Assembly (NCBI RefSeq): GCF_025215075.1
Contig: NZ_JAOBTH010000029.1
Location: 1 to 64,000 of the forward strand
DNA: 64,000 nt
DNA from: Tenacibaculum haliotis
GTDB taxonomy: Bacteria > Bacteroidota > Bacteroidia > Flavobacteriales > Flavobacteriaceae
Direction: 5' to 3'
Shown: positions 35,568-45,521 of the stretch, one piece after another
Layout: every line of letters starts with the position of its first letter
Numbering within the stretch: the first letter of the stretch is position 1
Translations under genes and position numbers: made by a program
The notes under the pieces: generated by a model
What the model was told of the DNA's origin: nothing
Database searches by the model: none
The model's input: only the letters and a program-made list of their open reading frames with translations

Positions 35568-37034
35568 CTATGATTTTTTTAATTGATTAAAACAGTTTTC
35601 TATCTCTTCCAAATCATCAAAATGATGTTTTACACCGTTTATTTCTTGATAATCTTCGTGTCCTTTTCCTGCAATTAATATTATATCTCCAGTTGTCGCT
35701 ATTTTACAGGCTGTTTTAATTGCTTGTTTTCTGTTTAAAATCGACAATGTTTTTTTATAGTTTTCTGGGGACACACCTGCTTCCATTTCATCAATAATAA
35801 CCTGAGCATCTTCTGTTCTTGGATTATCTGATGTGAAAATTGCCTGACCACTTAGCTGAGAAGCAATCAACGCCATTTTCGGACGCTTTGTTTTATCTCT
35901 ATCGCCACCACAACCAACAACGGTAATTACATTTTCGTTACCCGTACGAATGCCGTTTATGGTTTGCAATACGTTTTTAAGTGCATCTGGTGTGTGCGCA
36001 TAATCAACAACAGCAGTTACTCCATTATCAGAAACAGTATATTGAAAACGCCCATCTACACTTTCTAACTCACTTATAAGCCTTAATATTTCTAATTTTT
36101 CTAAACCTAATAGATCTGCAACTCCGAAAATAGCCAACAAGTTAGATGCATTAAATTCACCGATTAACTTAGTCCAAACCTCAATATTATTGATCGTTAG
36201 TAAACTGCCTGAAAAACTTTTCTCTAACACTTTAGCCTTAAAATCGCCAAGTGTTTTTAAGGCATATGTTTGCTTGTTTGCTTTGGTATTTTGTAGCATT
36301 ACCTGCCCGTTCTTATCATCAATATTTACCAATGCAAATGCTGATTTTGGCAACGAGTCAAAAAATGATTTTTTTACATCTCTATACTCAGCAAAGGTTT
36401 CGTGATAATCCAAATGATCGTGAGATAAATTGGTAAAAACACCGCCCGTAAAAAGTAATCCTTCAGTTCTTTTTTGATGAATTCCGTGAGAACTAACTTC
36501 CATAAAACAGTAGTCTACACCTGCATCAATCATTAACGACAAGTACTTATTTATAGCTAAAGAATCTGGCGTTGTATGCGTTGCTTTATGCGTTTCATCA
36601 GCAACCATTACTTTAACTGTTGATAACAAACCTACTTTATATCCTGCTTTTTTAAACAATTGATACAATAATGTAGCAATCGTTGTTTTTCCGTTTGTAC
36701 CTGTAACACCTACTAGCTGCAATTTACTTGACGGATTATCATAAAAATTAGCCGCCATAATTGCCAACGCAACATTAGAATCCTCTACCTCAACATAAGT
36801 TGCTGCTTCTTTTTTATCCGCAGGAATACTTTCACAAACAATAACAATAGCACCTAAATTCAATACCTTTTCTATAAACTGATGTCCATCTACAGTACCA
36901 CCCTTTTGCGCCACAAACAGGTCGTTTTTTTGCACTAATCGACTATCAAACTGAATATTGTTAATTACAACATCAGTGCTTCCATAAATTTCATTTACAG
37001 CTACTTTATATAATATGTCTTTTAATTTTTTCAA
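35568..37034 (-). CDS. murE: UDP-MurNAc-tripeptide synthetase (diaminopimelate-adding)
   Basis: 488 residues. P-loop [14 protein letters not shown] (about 108-121), catalytic motifs TTPDSL and [10 protein letters not shown], and the DNPRTED motif near residue 400, where DNPR is the signature of meso-diaminopimelate selection. Adds residue three of the stem peptide. Adjacent without a gap to ftsI. Confidence 0.96.
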   Translation of the reverse strand: MKKLKDILYKVAVNEIYGSTDVVINNIQFDSRLVQKNDLFVAQKGGTVDGHQFIEKVLNLGAIVIVCESIPADKKEAATYVEVEDSNVALAIMAANFYDNPSSKLQLVGVTGTNGKTTIATLLYQLFKKAGYKVGLLSTVKVMVADETHKATHTTPDSLAINKYLSLMIDAGVDYCFMEVSSHGIHQKRTEGLLFTGGVFTNLSHDHLDYHETFAEYRDVKKSFFDSLPKSAFALVNIDDKNGQVMLQNTKANKQTYALKTLGDFKAKVLEKSFSGSLLTINNIEVWTKLIGEFNASNLLAIFGVADLLGLEKLEILRLISELESVDGRFQYTVSDNGVTAVVDYAHTPDALKNVLQTINGIRTGNENVITVVGCGGDRDKTKRPKMALIASQLSGQAIFTSDNPRTEDAQVIIDEMEAGVSPENYKKTLSILNRKQAIKTACKIATTGDIILIAGKGHEDYQEINGVKHHFDDLEEIENCFNQLKKS

Positions 37035-39047
37035 TTATGATAACTTTAAATAAACTGTTGCTCCTTTTGCTACTTTTAGTCCTTTATTTATAGATTGTTC
37101 TGTTACTTTTCCCATTCCAGAAAACTCAACTTTCAAACCCATATTTTCCAACAAAGCAACTGCATCCATTCCACTCATACCTAAAACCTTAGGCATAATC
37201 GTTTTATATTTTCTTAATTTTTTATAATAATCTTGATATTCTTTATCAATACTTACTGATGAAATTTCATCAGACACTAATTGATTATTTATTGGTGTTG
37301 TTGTGTAAATTTTCTGAGCAATATCTTTAAATACTGGCGCTGCGGCAATAGCTCCGTAATATCCTTTTTCTTTCTTAGGACTATGAATAACTACAATGCA
37401 TGAATATTTAGGATTATCTGCAGGAAAAAAACCAGCAAAAGAAGCCACATATTTTTTACTTGAATAATGACCGTAAACTGTTTTACCATCTTTATCTTTA
37501 TGCTTCGGAATCCATTTTTTAGCAGTTCCTGTTTTTCCAGCCATAGAAAAATTAGAGGAATATATGTTTTTTGCAGTTCCTTTTTCTACCGTATTCTCCA
37601 TAACTTTCCTTACTTTATTTAAGGTGTTTTGAGAAGCTATTTTTTCTTTTAAAACCTCTGTATCGAAACGTTTTTCTACTTTTCCTCCAATACGCAACTC
37701 CTTAACAAAATATGGTTTTACTAATCGTCCATTATTTGCTACCGCATTATAAAAAGCCAATGTTTGTAATGGCGTAAGAGAAACTCCGTACCCCCAAGCC
37801 ATCCATTCTAATGAAATCGGACTCCAACTTTTTTCTGAAGGATTTGGAATATAAGGCTTTCCTTCTCCTTTAATTTTAACTCCCGTTAACTGATCTAAGC
37901 CAAAAGATTTAATTCTTTTTATAAATTTCTTCGGCTTTTTATCGTAATGTTTTCGAATCGTTTTTACAATCCCAACATTAGAGGAAACTTCAAAAACCCG
38001 TGCTAAAGAGATTTTACCATGTCCGCCAGCTTTACTATCTTCTACTTTTCTGTTATTTATAAAAATCTTTCCTTTTTCGCAATCAACAACATCAGACGTG
38101 TCCGCCACTTTATCTTCTAAAGCAGCCATTAAACTAGCCAACTTAAAAGTAGACCCAGGCTCATGACTTTCCCAAACCGCGTAGTTTCTTTTTTCGTAAT
38201 ACTTTCCTTTAGATGTTCTTCCTAAATTAGCGATCGCTTTTACCTCTCCAGTCTCTACCTCCATAACAACAGCACAACCATGATCTGCCTCTAAATCTTC
38301 TAACTGCCTTAACAAGGCATGATGCGTTATATCCTGAATATTCACATCAATAGTCGTTATTACATCACTACCATCTATCGGCTCTTTTTCATTTACATCA
38401 TTAATAGGTCTCCACTGCCCTTTTGCTATTTTCTGTTTTAAGCGCCAACCATTTTCTCCTTGCATATAATCAGCAAATGCACCTTCAATACCAGCACCAC
38501 CTCTTATATTATCATACCCAATTGTTCTTGCCGCAATCTTACCTATCGGGTGTACTCTAACCGTACTTTGCTCTGCAATAAAACCACCGCGATACATACC
38601 CTCTCTAAAAATAGGAAACGTTCTCATTTTCATACAGTCATTATAACCTATGTTACGAGCAATTAATAAATAACGGTTTTTTTGTTTTTTTGCCTGCCTT
38701 ATTCTCTTTTGATAATAACTTACTGGCTTACCCAACATCGCAGACAACGCCTCTGAAAGAGCACGAATATTTTTTTCAAACACTGACGATTTCACCACAT
38801 CTACATCCATTCGGATGGTGTATTTAGACATTGAAGTCGCTAATAAATTTCCATCCGCAGCATATACATTACCTCTATTTGCGAATATCGTATCGTTTTT
38901 CACAGTTTTTTCTTGAGAAAGTTTCCTGTATTTATCCCCATCTATATACTGAAGATTAAAAACTCTAAAAACAATAACCACAAAGAAAAGCGTCATTAAA
39001 ACCACCACTATATAGAGCTTATTTAATATACTTTTCTTTATTACCAT
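37035..39047 (-). CDS. ftsI: division transpeptidase FtsI/PBP3 with one PASTA domain
   Basis: 670 residues. One membrane helix (about 10-32), a pedestal domain, and a class B transpeptidase domain with Ser299 (STFK), SSN at 355-357 and KTG at 505-507. A single C-terminal PASTA domain (about 613-670) is present, an arrangement absent from E. coli FtsI but usual for Bacteroidetes and Gram-positive PBPs. Cross-links septal peptidoglycan with FtsW. Confidence 0.95.
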   Translation of the reverse strand: MVIKKSILNKLYIVVVLMTLFFVVIVFRVFNLQYIDGDKYRKLSQEKTVKNDTIFANRGNVYAADGNLLATSMSKYTIRMDVDVVKSSVFEKNIRALSEALSAMLGKPVSYYQKRIRQAKKQKNRYLLIARNIGYNDCMKMRTFPIFREGMYRGGFIAEQSTVRVHPIGKIAARTIGYDNIRGGAGIEGAFADYMQGENGWRLKQKIAKGQWRPINDVNEKEPIDGSDVITTIDVNIQDITHHALLRQLEDLEADHGCAVVMEVETGEVKAIANLGRTSKGKYYEKRNYAVWESHEPGSTFKLASLMAALEDKVADTSDVVDCEKGKIFINNRKVEDSKAGGHGKISLARVFEVSSNVGIVKTIRKHYDKKPKKFIKRIKSFGLDQLTGVKIKGEGKPYIPNPSEKSWSPISLEWMAWGYGVSLTPLQTLAFYNAVANNGRLVKPYFVKELRIGGKVEKRFDTEVLKEKIASQNTLNKVRKVMENTVEKGTAKNIYSSNFSMAGKTGTAKKWIPKHKDKDGKTVYGHYSSKKYVASFAGFFPADNPKYSCIVVIHSPKKEKGYYGAIAAAPVFKDIAQKIYTTTPINNQLVSDEISSVSIDKEYQDYYKKLRKYKTIMPKVLGMSGMDAVALLENMGLKVEFSGMGKVTEQSINKGLKVAKGATVYLKLS

Positions 39048-39053
39048 TTTTAT

Positions 39054-39383
39054 TTATTCTTTTTTAGTTGTTACTTTTATTTTTTGAGGAGGTTTTTTTG
39101 CTGGAAACAACCCTTTATCTTTAACTTTTTTCCTGACACTACTTTCTAGCCTCATTTTTGTTAATGTTGTACTCGTATCAAAATCCTCAGCTCGCAACTC
39201 TCTTTTCTTACCGTTCAACTCCGCCAACTTTACAACTTTTGCATCTAAGCTATGTGAACTTGAAATCATTATTAGAAGCAGCACAACCACAAAAATCAAT
39301 ATCCGCCAATTATTAAAAGAGCTATCATCTGTTAAAAAACGCCCTCGCAAAACACCGTAAATACCTTCTTTTACCTTAGACAT
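39054..39383 (-). CDS. ftsL: FtsL-like divisome protein
   Basis: 109 residues. One central membrane helix (about 27-46, ILIFVVVLLLIMIS), then a short periplasmic helical part with heptad-like spacing and a Lys/Pro-rich end. FtsL is too variable to recognise by motif. The call rests on size, topology and position between rsmH and ftsI. It overlaps rsmH by one base. Confidence 0.82.
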   Translation of the reverse strand: MSKVKEGIYGVLRGRFLTDDSSFNNWRILIFVVVLLLIMISSSHSLDAKVVKLAELNGKKRELRAEDFDTSTTLTKMRLESSVRKKVKDKGLFPAKKPPQKIKVTTKKE

Positions 39384-40279
39384 TATTTTAGTGTTGCTGC
39401 ACGTAACTTCGCACTTCGCGCTCTATTATTAACCTTAATTTCTTCTCTTGTTGGTATAATCATCTTCCCAACTTTTTTCAAAGGAACACTAATGTTTCCG
39501 TAAAAATCTTTTTCCGGCTCACCGCTAAACAAACCGGTTCTTATAAATCTTTTCACCAATCGATCCTCTAACGAATGATAAGAAATTACACTCAACCTTC
39601 CTTCTTCACTCAACAAACCAGGCATTTGCTCTAAAAACTCTTTTAACACCTCTAACTCCTGATTAACCTCTATCCTAACCGCTTGAAATATTTGCGCTAA
39701 TATTTTATGTTCTTTTGCTTGCGGAAGAAACTCCTTCAACACTTCTTTTAACTGAAAACTTGTTTCAATCTCCTCTTCCTGCCTAGCTTCAACGATTTTT
39801 TTAGACAGTGCTCGAGCATTTCGCAATTCACCGTACAAAAACAACACATCCGCTAATCTCTCCTCACTATATTTATTAATAATTTTTTTTGCTGATAAAT
39901 CTGATTTTTGATCCATTCTCATATCCAAATCAGCATCAAACCGCGTTGAAAACCCTCTTTCCGCTTCATCAAATTGATGAGAAGAAACCCCTAAATCAGC
40001 TAAAACACCATCCACTTTTCTAACTCCATAAAAACGAAGAAACCTAGAAATAAACCTAAAATTCTCTCCAATCAAAACAAAACGCTCATCGTCAATTGTA
40101 TTTTGTTGCGCGTCAGGATCCTGATCAAAAGCAAACAATTTTCCGTTCGCACCCAACCTACTTAAGATCTCTCTAGAATGACCTCCGCCACCAAAAGTTA
40201 CATCTACATACACCCCATCCTCTTTTATATTAAGAGCATCTATACTTTCCTTTAATAAAACCGGATTATGATAGTTCAT
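39383..40279 (-). CDS. rsmH: 16S rRNA m4C1402 methyltransferase
   Basis: 298 residues. SAM-binding VYVDVTFGGGGHS near the N-terminus, DLGVSSHQFDEAERGFS (about 95-111), the catalytic-type SYHSLEDRLVKRF (about 228-240), and C-terminal NNRARSAKLRAA. Methylates N4 of C1402 in the ribosomal P-site. Overlaps mraZ by 14 bases. Confidence 0.96.
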   Translation of the reverse strand: MNYHNPVLLKESIDALNIKEDGVYVDVTFGGGGHSREILSRLGANGKLFAFDQDPDAQQNTIDDERFVLIGENFRFISRFLRFYGVRKVDGVLADLGVSSHQFDEAERGFSTRFDADLDMRMDQKSDLSAKKIINKYSEERLADVLFLYGELRNARALSKKIVEARQEEEIETSFQLKEVLKEFLPQAKEHKILAQIFQAVRIEVNQELEVLKEFLEQMPGLLSEEGRLSVISYHSLEDRLVKRFIRTGLFSGEPEKDFYGNISVPLKKVGKMIIPTREEIKVNNRARSAKLRAATLK

Positions 40280-40733
40280 CTACATCTGTATTACCCATTA
40301 CCTCTTCTGCTAATTCAGCAAAGTCAACAACAGCATCATCAATTACTTTTTCGTACTCTTCTTTATCCCAAATTTCAATAATATTCACAGCCGAAGAAAG
40401 CACCACTTGCTTCCCTATACCTGCAAATTGACACAAATCTTTAGGTATTAATATTCTACCTGAAGCATCTATTTCTACTGTTTTCACACCAGCCGTAAAC
40501 CTTCTAATAAAATCATTATTCTTCTTTACAAATCGATTTAATTTATTAATCTTTTGCATCATTAAATTCCACTCCGCAATTGGATACAACTCCAAACAAG
40601 ACTGAAAAACAGACCGCTTAACTACAAAACCATCTTGTAACACAGCAGACAATTGCTTCTTAAAAGCTGATGAAATCATCAACCTCCCCTTAGCATCTGC
40701 CTTACATTCGTATGTTCCTGTTAAATTTATCAC
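40266..40733 (-). CDS. mraZ: MraZ, regulator of the dcw cluster
   Basis: 155 residues if started at GTG 40733, which gives the usual opening (M)INLTGTYECKADAKGR; a second GTG at 40742 is also in frame. Two AbrB/MraZ half-domains with DxxGR motifs (DAKGRL about 14-19; DASGRILIP about 86-94). MraZ binds direct repeats upstream of its own operon and represses it in characterised bacteria. Three matching boxes sit 41 bases upstream at 40774-40801. Confidence 0.93.
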   Translation of the reverse strand: MINLTGTYECKADAKGRLMISSAFKKQLSAVLQDGFVVKRSVFQSCLELYPIAEWNLMMQKINKLNRFVKKNNDFIRRFTAGVKTVEIDASGRILIPKDLCQFAGIGKQVVLSSAVNIIEIWDKEEYEKVIDDAVVDFAELAEEVMGNTDVDELS

Positions 40734-40755
40734 GTTAAGCACTCGTAGTTTGCAT

Positions 40756-40763
40756 CAAAAATA
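40756..40763 (-). promoter_or_regulatory. -7 promoter motif of the dcw cluster
   Basis: TATTTTTG on the minus strand, matching TAnnTTTG, 22 bases before the GTG at 40733. The place of the -33 box is occupied by the MraZ-like repeats. Confidence 0.6.
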
Positions 40764-40773
40764 AAGAATATTT

Positions 40774-40801
40774 ACCACTTTTTACCACTTTTAACCACTT
40801 T
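40774..40801 (-). promoter_or_regulatory. putative MraZ operator, three phased repeats
   Basis: Minus strand: AAAGTGGT occurs three times, at 40794-40801, 40784-40791 and 40774-40781, exactly 10 bases apart. AAAGTG(G/T) repeats are the reported MraZ box in Mycoplasma. They overlap the expected -33/spacer region of the dcw promoter, fitting autorepression. Confidence 0.7.
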
Positions 40802-40903
40802 GTTGATAAGTTTTGATTTTTACGTTAAAAAACTGAGCCTAAGTGCATTTAACAGCGCGAATGGTCACTAAATAATAAAAATGAAGATTTAACAAAAAAG
40901 GAC

Positions 40904-40911
40904 TACATTTG
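40904..40911 (+). promoter_or_regulatory. -7 motif of the alpha/beta hydrolase gene
   Basis: TACATTTG matches TAnnTTTG, 25 bases before the ATG at 40937. Confidence 0.45.
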
Positions 40912-40936
40912 TGGTTGAGTCAAATCCGATACATTA

Positions 40937-41701
40937 ATGACTAATTTTTTAAAAAAAGAAGGCGATTTTACATATGCAGAAGCAGGAGAAGGAAGAACGT
41001 TAATCGTACTACATGGCTTAATGGGAGCTCTTAGTAATTTTGATGAAACTTTTAAACATTTTTCAAAAAAAGGCTATCACGTTTTAATTCCCGAATTGCC
41101 CTTATACACGTTACCATTACTAAAAACAAATGTAAAAAGCTTAGCAAGTTTTTTACATGACTTCATTGAATACAAAAACCTTAAAGACGTTGTTCTTTTA
41201 GGAAATTCTCTAGGTGGCCATATTGCTTTATATTACACAAAACACTACCCTAAAGATGTTGGTGCCTTAGTTTTAACAGGAAGCTCTGGTCTGTACGAAA
41301 AATCAATGGGAGATAGCTATCCTAAAAGAGGTAATTACGAGTACATTGAAACAAAAGCACAAGAAGTTTTTTACGACCCAAAAGTTGCTACAAAAGAACT
41401 AGTAGATGATATTTACGAAATTGTAAATGACAGAGTTAAAGCTTTAAAAACACTCTCTATCGCTAAAAGTGCCATTCGTCATAATATGGCAAATGACTTG
41501 CCCAACATGCACCAACCTACGTGTCTTATTTGGGGAAAACAAGATGGTGTAACTCCGCCAGAAGTAGCTGATGATTTTCATAAGTTACTACCAGATTCTG
41601 ATTTATTTTGGATTGATAAATGTGGACACGCAGCAATGATGGAGACTCCTAAAGAATTTAATGAAATATTAGAGAGCTGGCTTTCTAAACGAAATATATA
41701 A
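40937..41701 (+). CDS. alpha/beta hydrolase
   Basis: 254 residues, one alpha/beta-hydrolase domain. Oxyanion motif HGLMGALSNF (about 26-35), nucleophile elbow GNSLGGH (Ser about 96), acid in WGKQDGVTPP (Asp about 204) and His in CGHAAMMETP (about 231). No signal peptide. Substrate unknown; the fold covers esterases, lipases and C-C hydrolases. Divergent from mraZ and 18 bases before engB. Confidence 0.9.
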   Translation: MTNFLKKEGDFTYAEAGEGRTLIVLHGLMGALSNFDETFKHFSKKGYHVLIPELPLYTLPLLKTNVKSLASFLHDFIEYKNLKDVVLLGNSLGGHIALYYTKHYPKDVGALVLTGSSGLYEKSMGDSYPKRGNYEYIETKAQEVFYDPKVATKELVDDIYEIVNDRVKALKTLSIAKSAIRHNMANDLPNMHQPTCLIWGKQDGVTPPEVADDFHKLLPDSDLFWIDKCGHAAMMETPKEFNEILESWLSKRNI

Positions 41702-41719
41702 TAGCACAACTTAGTATTT

Positions 41720-42331
41720 ATGAAAATAAGATCTGCCGATTTTGTGATGAGTAACAGTAATGTTATGAAAGCACCTAAGGATAGAATACCTGAATATGCT
41801 TTTATAGGTCGTTCTAATGTTGGAAAATCTTCGTTAATCAACATGTTAATGGAGCGTAAAGACTTAGCAAAAACATCAGGAAAACCTGGGAAAACACAAT
41901 TGATTAATCATTTTAAAATAAATCAAGAATGGTTTTTGGTTGATTTACCTGGTTATGGTTACGCTCGAATTTCAAAGAAGAAAAGAACTATTTTTCAGTA
42001 TTTTATTGAAAACTATTTTAAGGAAAGAGAACAACTTGTTTTTACTTTCGTTTTAATAGATTCTCGCCATGATCCACAAAAAATAGATTTAGAATTCATG
42101 CAGTTTTTAGGCGAAAATCAAATTCCTTTTGGAATTGTTTTCACAAAAGCCGATAAACTAGGAAGCTCTAAAATAAATCAACAAATAGCTTCTTATAAAA
42201 AGAAATTATTACAACACTGGGAAACACTTCCAACATCGTTTCTTACCTCTTCTGAAACCGGATTAGGTCGTGATGAATTTTTAAAATTCATTGAAGAAAC
42301 CAATGAAACTATAGTTAAAGATTTTAAATAA
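41720..42331 (+). CDS. engB: ribosome-biogenesis GTPase EngB/YsxC
   Basis: 203 residues, single GTPase domain. G1 GRSNVGKSS (30-38), G3 DLPGYG (75-80), G4 TKAD (142-145), and G5-type SSETGLG near 180. Essential assembly factor of the 50S subunit. A REP-like sequence begins right at its stop codon. Confidence 0.95.
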   Translation: MKIRSADFVMSNSNVMKAPKDRIPEYAFIGRSNVGKSSLINMLMERKDLAKTSGKPGKTQLINHFKINQEWFLVDLPGYGYARISKKKRTIFQYFIENYFKEREQLVFTFVLIDSRHDPQKIDLEFMQFLGENQIPFGIVFTKADKLGSSKINQQIASYKKKLLQHWETLPTSFLTSSETGLGRDEFLKFIEETNETIVKDFK

Positions 42332-42356
42332 TTTCTCGATTATCCTCGAAGTGACA
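42332..42356. repeat. REP-like half palindrome between engB and the pseudouridine synthase
   Basis: TTTCTCGATTATCCTCGAAG followed by TGACA. TTCGA/TCGAA halves pair; the complement starts GTCACTTCGAGG, resembling the GTCA-type repeats at 22482 and 59486. Confidence 0.4.
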
Positions 42357-42364
42357 CTTTAAAA

Positions 42365-43051
42365 ATGCATTCTAACAAAGACAATTTACAGGTTTTACAC
42401 GAAGACAACCATTTGGTAGTTATCAACAAAAGAGCTGGCGATATTGTTCAGGGTGATAAAACAGGTGACAAACCACTTTCTGACGTTGTTAAAGAATATA
42501 TTAAAGACAAATACAACAAGCCTGGTGCTGTTTATTTAGGAACAGTTCATCGACTAGACAGACCAACTTCTGGCGTTGTAATTTACGCACGTACTTCAAA
42601 AGCTTTAGAGCGTTTAAACAAAATGCTACGTGAAAAAACAATCAAAAAAACATATTGGGCTGTTGTAAAAAACGAACCTAAGAAAAGTGAAGACACCCTT
42701 ATTAATTTCTTAAAGAAAAACCCAAAAAATAATAAATCTACTGCGTATCCGAAAGAAATTGACGGTAGTAAAAAGGCTATTCTTCATTATAAAACTCTTA
42801 AAAAACTAGACAATTATTCTTTATTAGAAATTGATTTAGAAACGGGTCGTCATCACCAAATTCGTGTACAGCTATCAAATATTGGTGCTACCATAAAAGG
42901 TGATTTAAAATACGGTGCTAAAAGAAGCAATAAAGACGGTAGTATTCATTTACATGCTCGTAAAATTGAATTCATTCATCCAGTAAGCAAAGAGTTAGTT
43001 AAAATTACCGCCCCAACCCCAAAAGAAGCTATTTGGGATGCTTGTTTGTAA
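42365..43051 (+). CDS. RluA-family pseudouridine synthase
   Basis: 228 residues. Catalytic motif HRLDRPTSGVVIYARTSKAL with Asp about 67, plus ETGRHHQIRVQLSNIG and HARKIEFIHP. No S4 domain. Converts uridine to pseudouridine in rRNA or tRNA; target site not predictable. Confidence 0.93.
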   Translation: MHSNKDNLQVLHEDNHLVVINKRAGDIVQGDKTGDKPLSDVVKEYIKDKYNKPGAVYLGTVHRLDRPTSGVVIYARTSKALERLNKMLREKTIKKTYWAVVKNEPKKSEDTLINFLKKNPKNNKSTAYPKEIDGSKKAILHYKTLKKLDNYSLLEIDLETGRHHQIRVQLSNIGATIKGDLKYGAKRSNKDGSIHLHARKIEFIHPVSKELVKITAPTPKEAIWDACL

Positions 43052-43077
43052 GTTGTATCTTTAGGGAAATTTCAAAT

Positions 43078-44109
43078 ATGAAACCCCTTAAATATTTATC
43101 AATATTAATTTTACCAATTACGGTATTTTTAGCTTTTACCAATAAAGGGTGGATTACTTTCTTACCTATACTCACTTTTTTTGTTGCAGTTCCTTTTGCC
43201 GAACTTTTTTTTAAAACAGATAAAAAAAACCTAAACAAAGAAGAAGCGCTAATTGAAAAAGAGAATAAATTATATACACTAATTTTATACGCAACAATAC
43301 CTATTCAATTACTATTTGTTGGATGGTTTTTTTATGTAATTCAAGAAATAAATTTAACAACTACAGAAATTACAGGTCGTATTCTTGCCTTAGGAGTTAT
43401 GTGCGGAGTTATAGGCATAAATGTTGGTCATGAATTAGGCCATCGCAATAATCGCTTGGATGAATTTTTAGGAGAACTCTTACTATTAACGTCTTTAAAC
43501 ACACATTTTTTACCTTACCATAATGCTGGGCATCACTTAAATGTAGCCACACCTAAAGATGCTGCAACTGCTAGAAAAAATGAAGTTTTGTATTTATTTT
43601 GGATGCGCTCACACATTACAAGTTATTACCAAGCTTGGCAAAGCGAAAACCAACGTTTAAAAGCTAGTGATAGGAATTGGTTTCATTACCAAAACAGAAT
43701 GGTTGTTTATACTATTTGCAACCTATTATTTCTCGGATTGATATACTTACTCTTTAATCCGTTTGTATTTTTTTCTTTCATAGGCGCTGCCGTTTTCGGA
43801 ATAATATTACTAGAAACAATAAATTATATTGAACATTATGGTTTATTAAGGAAACAACTTGAAAACGGAAGATACGAGCGTGTAAAAAGAATACATTCTT
43901 GGAACTCTGATCATGTAATCGGGCAAGTATTATTATTTAATTTATCGCGTCATTCGGACCATCATTATAACGGATCTAAACATTATCAATTACTAAAAAC
44001 AGTTCCTGAAAGTCCGCAAATGCCAACTGGTTATCCTGGTATGATGCTACTTTCTTTGATTCCGCCTTTATGGTTTTTAGTAATGCATAAAAAACTACAA
44101 GAAATTTAA
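43078..44109 (+). CDS. AlkB-type integral-membrane di-iron monooxygenase
   Basis: 343 residues from the ATG at 43078; an earlier in-frame start at 43033 overlaps the previous gene and lacks support. Six or so membrane helices. Histidine boxes of alkane 1-monooxygenase type: HELGH (118-122), HNAGHH (148-153) followed by VATPKDAATA, NYIEHYGL (249-256), and RHSDHH (291-296). Family members hydroxylate alkanes or other hydrocarbon chains at the terminal carbon using rubredoxin or ferredoxin electrons. The real substrate is unknown and no rubredoxin gene is adjacent. An aldehyde dehydrogenase gene follows after three bases. Confidence 0.85.
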   Translation: MKPLKYLSILILPITVFLAFTNKGWITFLPILTFFVAVPFAELFFKTDKKNLNKEEALIEKENKLYTLILYATIPIQLLFVGWFFYVIQEINLTTTEITGRILALGVMCGVIGINVGHELGHRNNRLDEFLGELLLLTSLNTHFLPYHNAGHHLNVATPKDAATARKNEVLYLFWMRSHITSYYQAWQSENQRLKASDRNWFHYQNRMVVYTICNLLFLGLIYLLFNPFVFFSFIGAAVFGIILLETINYIEHYGLLRKQLENGRYERVKRIHSWNSDHVIGQVLLFNLSRHSDHHYNGSKHYQLLKTVPESPQMPTGYPGMMLLSLIPPLWFLVMHKKLQEI

Positions 44110-44112
44110 TTT

Positions 44113-45486
44113 ATGGATATATCACAATTGGTTAAATCCCAAAAAAACTTTTTTAAAACGCAACAAACTAAAGACATTTCTTTTAGAAGGAATGCTTTAA
44201 AAAAACTTCAAAAAGAGCTCATAAAAAGAGAAAAAGACATCGTTTCGGCACTTTATAATGATTTTAAAAAATCAGAATACGAGGCGTTGATGACAGAAAC
44301 ATCTATTGTTTTAGCCGAGCTAAAAATGACTATAAAAAACATTTATTCTTGGAGCAAACCAAAACGTGTTTTACCCTCTTTATTAAACTTTCCTTCTTCT
44401 GCAAAAATTCATAGCGAACCTTACGGAACAGTATTAATTATTGCACCATGGAATTATCCACATCAATTAGCTTTCGCACCTCTTTTAGGAGCAATTGCAG
44501 CAGGAAACAATGTTGTTTTAAAACCATCTGAATTAACACCTCATGTAAGTAAAATAACCAAAGAAATTATTGAAGCTGTTTTTGATAAAAATCATGTTGC
44601 AATAGTAGAAGGCGGCGTTGCTGTTTCTCAAAAATTATTAGCACAACGTTGGGATTATATATTTTTTACAGGAAGTGTACCTGTAGGTAAAATTGTAGCT
44701 AAAGCTGCCGCAGAATACCTTACGCCTGTTACATTAGAATTAGGAGGAAAAAGCCCCTGTATTATAGATGAAACCGCTAATATAAAATTGGCCGCTAAAC
44801 GTTTAGTTTGGGGTAAATTTATTAACGGAGGGCAAACTTGTATTGCTCCTGATTATTTATTGATTCATACATCTGTAAAAGAAAAATTTATAAATTATTT
44901 TAAACAGGAAATCATAAATGCTTATGGTGAAAATCCAGAAGCTTCGACAGATTATCCTAGAATTGTAAACACCAAAAATTTCGACAGGCTAGCTTTAATG
45001 CTTGAAAACGAAAACTGTGTTATCGGTGGACAAACTAACAGAACCGAAAATTATATTGCTCCTACTTTAATTGATGAACCTAGCTTAGATAGTGAAGTAA
45101 TGAAGGGTGAAATTTTTGGCCCTATACTTCCTTTAATTTCTTACGAAACAGAAGAAGAATTCGATGCTATTATTGCAAAATACGACAAACCGTTAGCTTT
45201 ATATGTTTTTACCACTCGAAATAATTTCGCTAAAAAAATGATTGCTAAATATTCTTTTGGTGGCGGAACAATTAACGACACCACTGTTCACTTTGCAAAC
45301 CATCGTTTACCGTTTGGAGGTGTTGGTGAAAGCGGAATTGGAGGTTATCATGGTAAAAAAACATTTGATACGTTTTCTCATAAAAAAGGGGTAGTTACAA
45401 GAGGTAACTGGCTAGATGTTCCTACACGTTACGCACCTTACAAAGGAAAACTAAAACAACTAAAATTCTTAATGAAGATAAATTAA
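44113..45486 (+). CDS. aldehyde dehydrogenase, class 3-like
   Basis: 457 residues, the length of ALDH3-type enzymes. NAD(P)-binding APWNYPHQLAFAPL (111-124) and FTGSVPVGK (185-193), general base Glu209 in TLELGGK, nucleophile Cys243 in GGQTCIAPD. The C-terminal part contains LPFGGVGESGIGGYHG, typical of fatty-aldehyde dehydrogenases. It probably oxidises fatty aldehydes to acids, consistent with the AlkB-like gene just upstream. Confidence 0.93.
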   Translation: MDISQLVKSQKNFFKTQQTKDISFRRNALKKLQKELIKREKDIVSALYNDFKKSEYEALMTETSIVLAELKMTIKNIYSWSKPKRVLPSLLNFPSSAKIHSEPYGTVLIIAPWNYPHQLAFAPLLGAIAAGNNVVLKPSELTPHVSKITKEIIEAVFDKNHVAIVEGGVAVSQKLLAQRWDYIFFTGSVPVGKIVAKAAAEYLTPVTLELGGKSPCIIDETANIKLAAKRLVWGKFINGGQTCIAPDYLLIHTSVKEKFINYFKQEIINAYGENPEASTDYPRIVNTKNFDRLALMLENENCVIGGQTNRTENYIAPTLIDEPSLDSEVMKGEIFGPILPLISYETEEEFDAIIAKYDKPLALYVFTTRNNFAKKMIAKYSFGGGTINDTTVHFANHRLPFGGVGESGIGGYHGKKTFDTFSHKKGVVTRGNWLDVPTRYAPYKGKLKQLKFLMKIN

Positions 45487-45521
45487 TTACCCGCTATTTA
45501 AAATAAGAAATCATATAAAAG

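Noticed and set aside
43033-43077. Earlier start for the AlkB-like monooxygenase
   Set aside because: The extension overlaps the pseudouridine synthase gene and is Cys/Phe-rich without family support; ATG 43078 begins a normal first membrane helix.
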